This document shows positions 5,511-5,618 of a stretch of 5,618 bases of DNA, one piece after another. Each line of letters starts with the position of its first letter. Position 1 is the first letter of the stretch. Where the stretch lies: assembly GCA_900769785.1 (NCBI GenBank), contig CAAGHV010000199.1, positions 1 through 5,618 of the forward strand, read 5' to 3'. The stretch is from Bacteroidales bacterium. Its GTDB lineage: Bacteria; Bacteroidota; Bacteroidia; Bacteroidales; P3. A program made the position numbers and the translations under genes. The notes under the pieces are model-generated. The model worked only from the letters and a program-made list of their open reading frames with translations. It ran no database searches and was not told the origin of the DNA.

Positions 5511-5618
5511 TTAGCTAATGTAACACAACACCTCTCCGCCCACATTCAAACTGCGAGCTTCCTTATCTGTCATCAAACCTTTAGATGTAGAAACAATAGC
5601 AATACCTAATCCATTTAA
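5511..5618 (-). CDS. rpsH: 30S ribosomal protein S8 (uS8), C-terminal 35 residues, cut by window edge
   Basis: The last 35 codons and the TAA stop of uS8 are present; the family is about 130 residues, so about 95 N-terminal residues lie beyond the window. uS8 binds the central domain of 16S rRNA (helix 21) and is an early assembly protein. In E. coli it also represses its own spc operon by binding the mRNA near rplE. The visible end reads NGLGIAIVSTSKGLMTDKEA followed by RSLNVGGEVLCYIS. GLGIAIVSTSKGLMTD and GGEVLCY are the hallmarks of the C-terminal domain, which makes the main rRNA contact. It ends in Ser, where E. coli ends in Ala. It lies 28 bases before rplF, the standard order. Its own leader is outside the window. 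Confidence 0.97.
   Translation of the reverse strand, partial: LNGLGIAIVSTSKGLMTDKEARSLNVGGEVLCYIS

Overview
The window is one uninterrupted piece of the conserved spc/alpha ribosomal protein cluster. Every gene lies on the minus strand, so transcription runs from high to low coordinates. In that direction the order is rpsH (3' end only), rplF, rplR, rpsE, rpmD, rplO, secY, map, infA, rpmJ, rpsM and rpsK (5' part only). Twelve genes are present, ten of them complete. Two complete genes, rpmJ (38 aa) and rpmD (59 aa), are short enough to be missed easily. I found no plus-strand gene, mobile element, CRISPR array, tRNA or rRNA.

The organism looks like a member of the Bacteroidota, most probably the order Bacteroidales, with an AT-rich genome. 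Evidence is the protein character (RpmJ without the full zinc site, with RSPEC and INKKNPKFKQRQG; IF-1 with MRMHYIKILPGDKV; S13 with MDIGCYRGIRHR), the secY-map-infA-rpmJ-rpsM order without adk, and the A-rich leaders that nearly always lack a Shine-Dalgarno sequence. Family and genus cannot be decided from this window. The genetic code is standard: TGG encodes Trp, all starts are ATG, and the eleven visible stops are TAA or TAG.

Layout: positions 5618-3826 hold small- and large-subunit proteins S8, L6, L18, S5 and L30. Positions 3792-1961 hold L15 and the translocon subunit SecY. Positions 1949-783 hold methionine aminopeptidase, IF-1 and L36. Positions 752-1 hold S13 and S11, the start of the alpha-operon part, which would normally continue to rpsD, rpoA and rplQ beyond position 1. 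Gaps between genes are 5-33 bases everywhere except the 102-base gap between rpsM and rpsK. No convincing promoter (Bacteroidota TTTG/TAnnTTTG type) or intrinsic terminator was seen, so the block is probably read through from upstream.

The genes serve one process. The ribosomal proteins build the two subunits, IF-1 starts translation, methionine aminopeptidase trims the new N-termini, and SecY takes membrane and exported chains from the ribosome. No new system is visible. The item most worth a second look is the rpsM-rpsK gap, which holds a 9-bp perfect hairpin, an AGGAG motif and an in-frame upstream ATG for rpsK.
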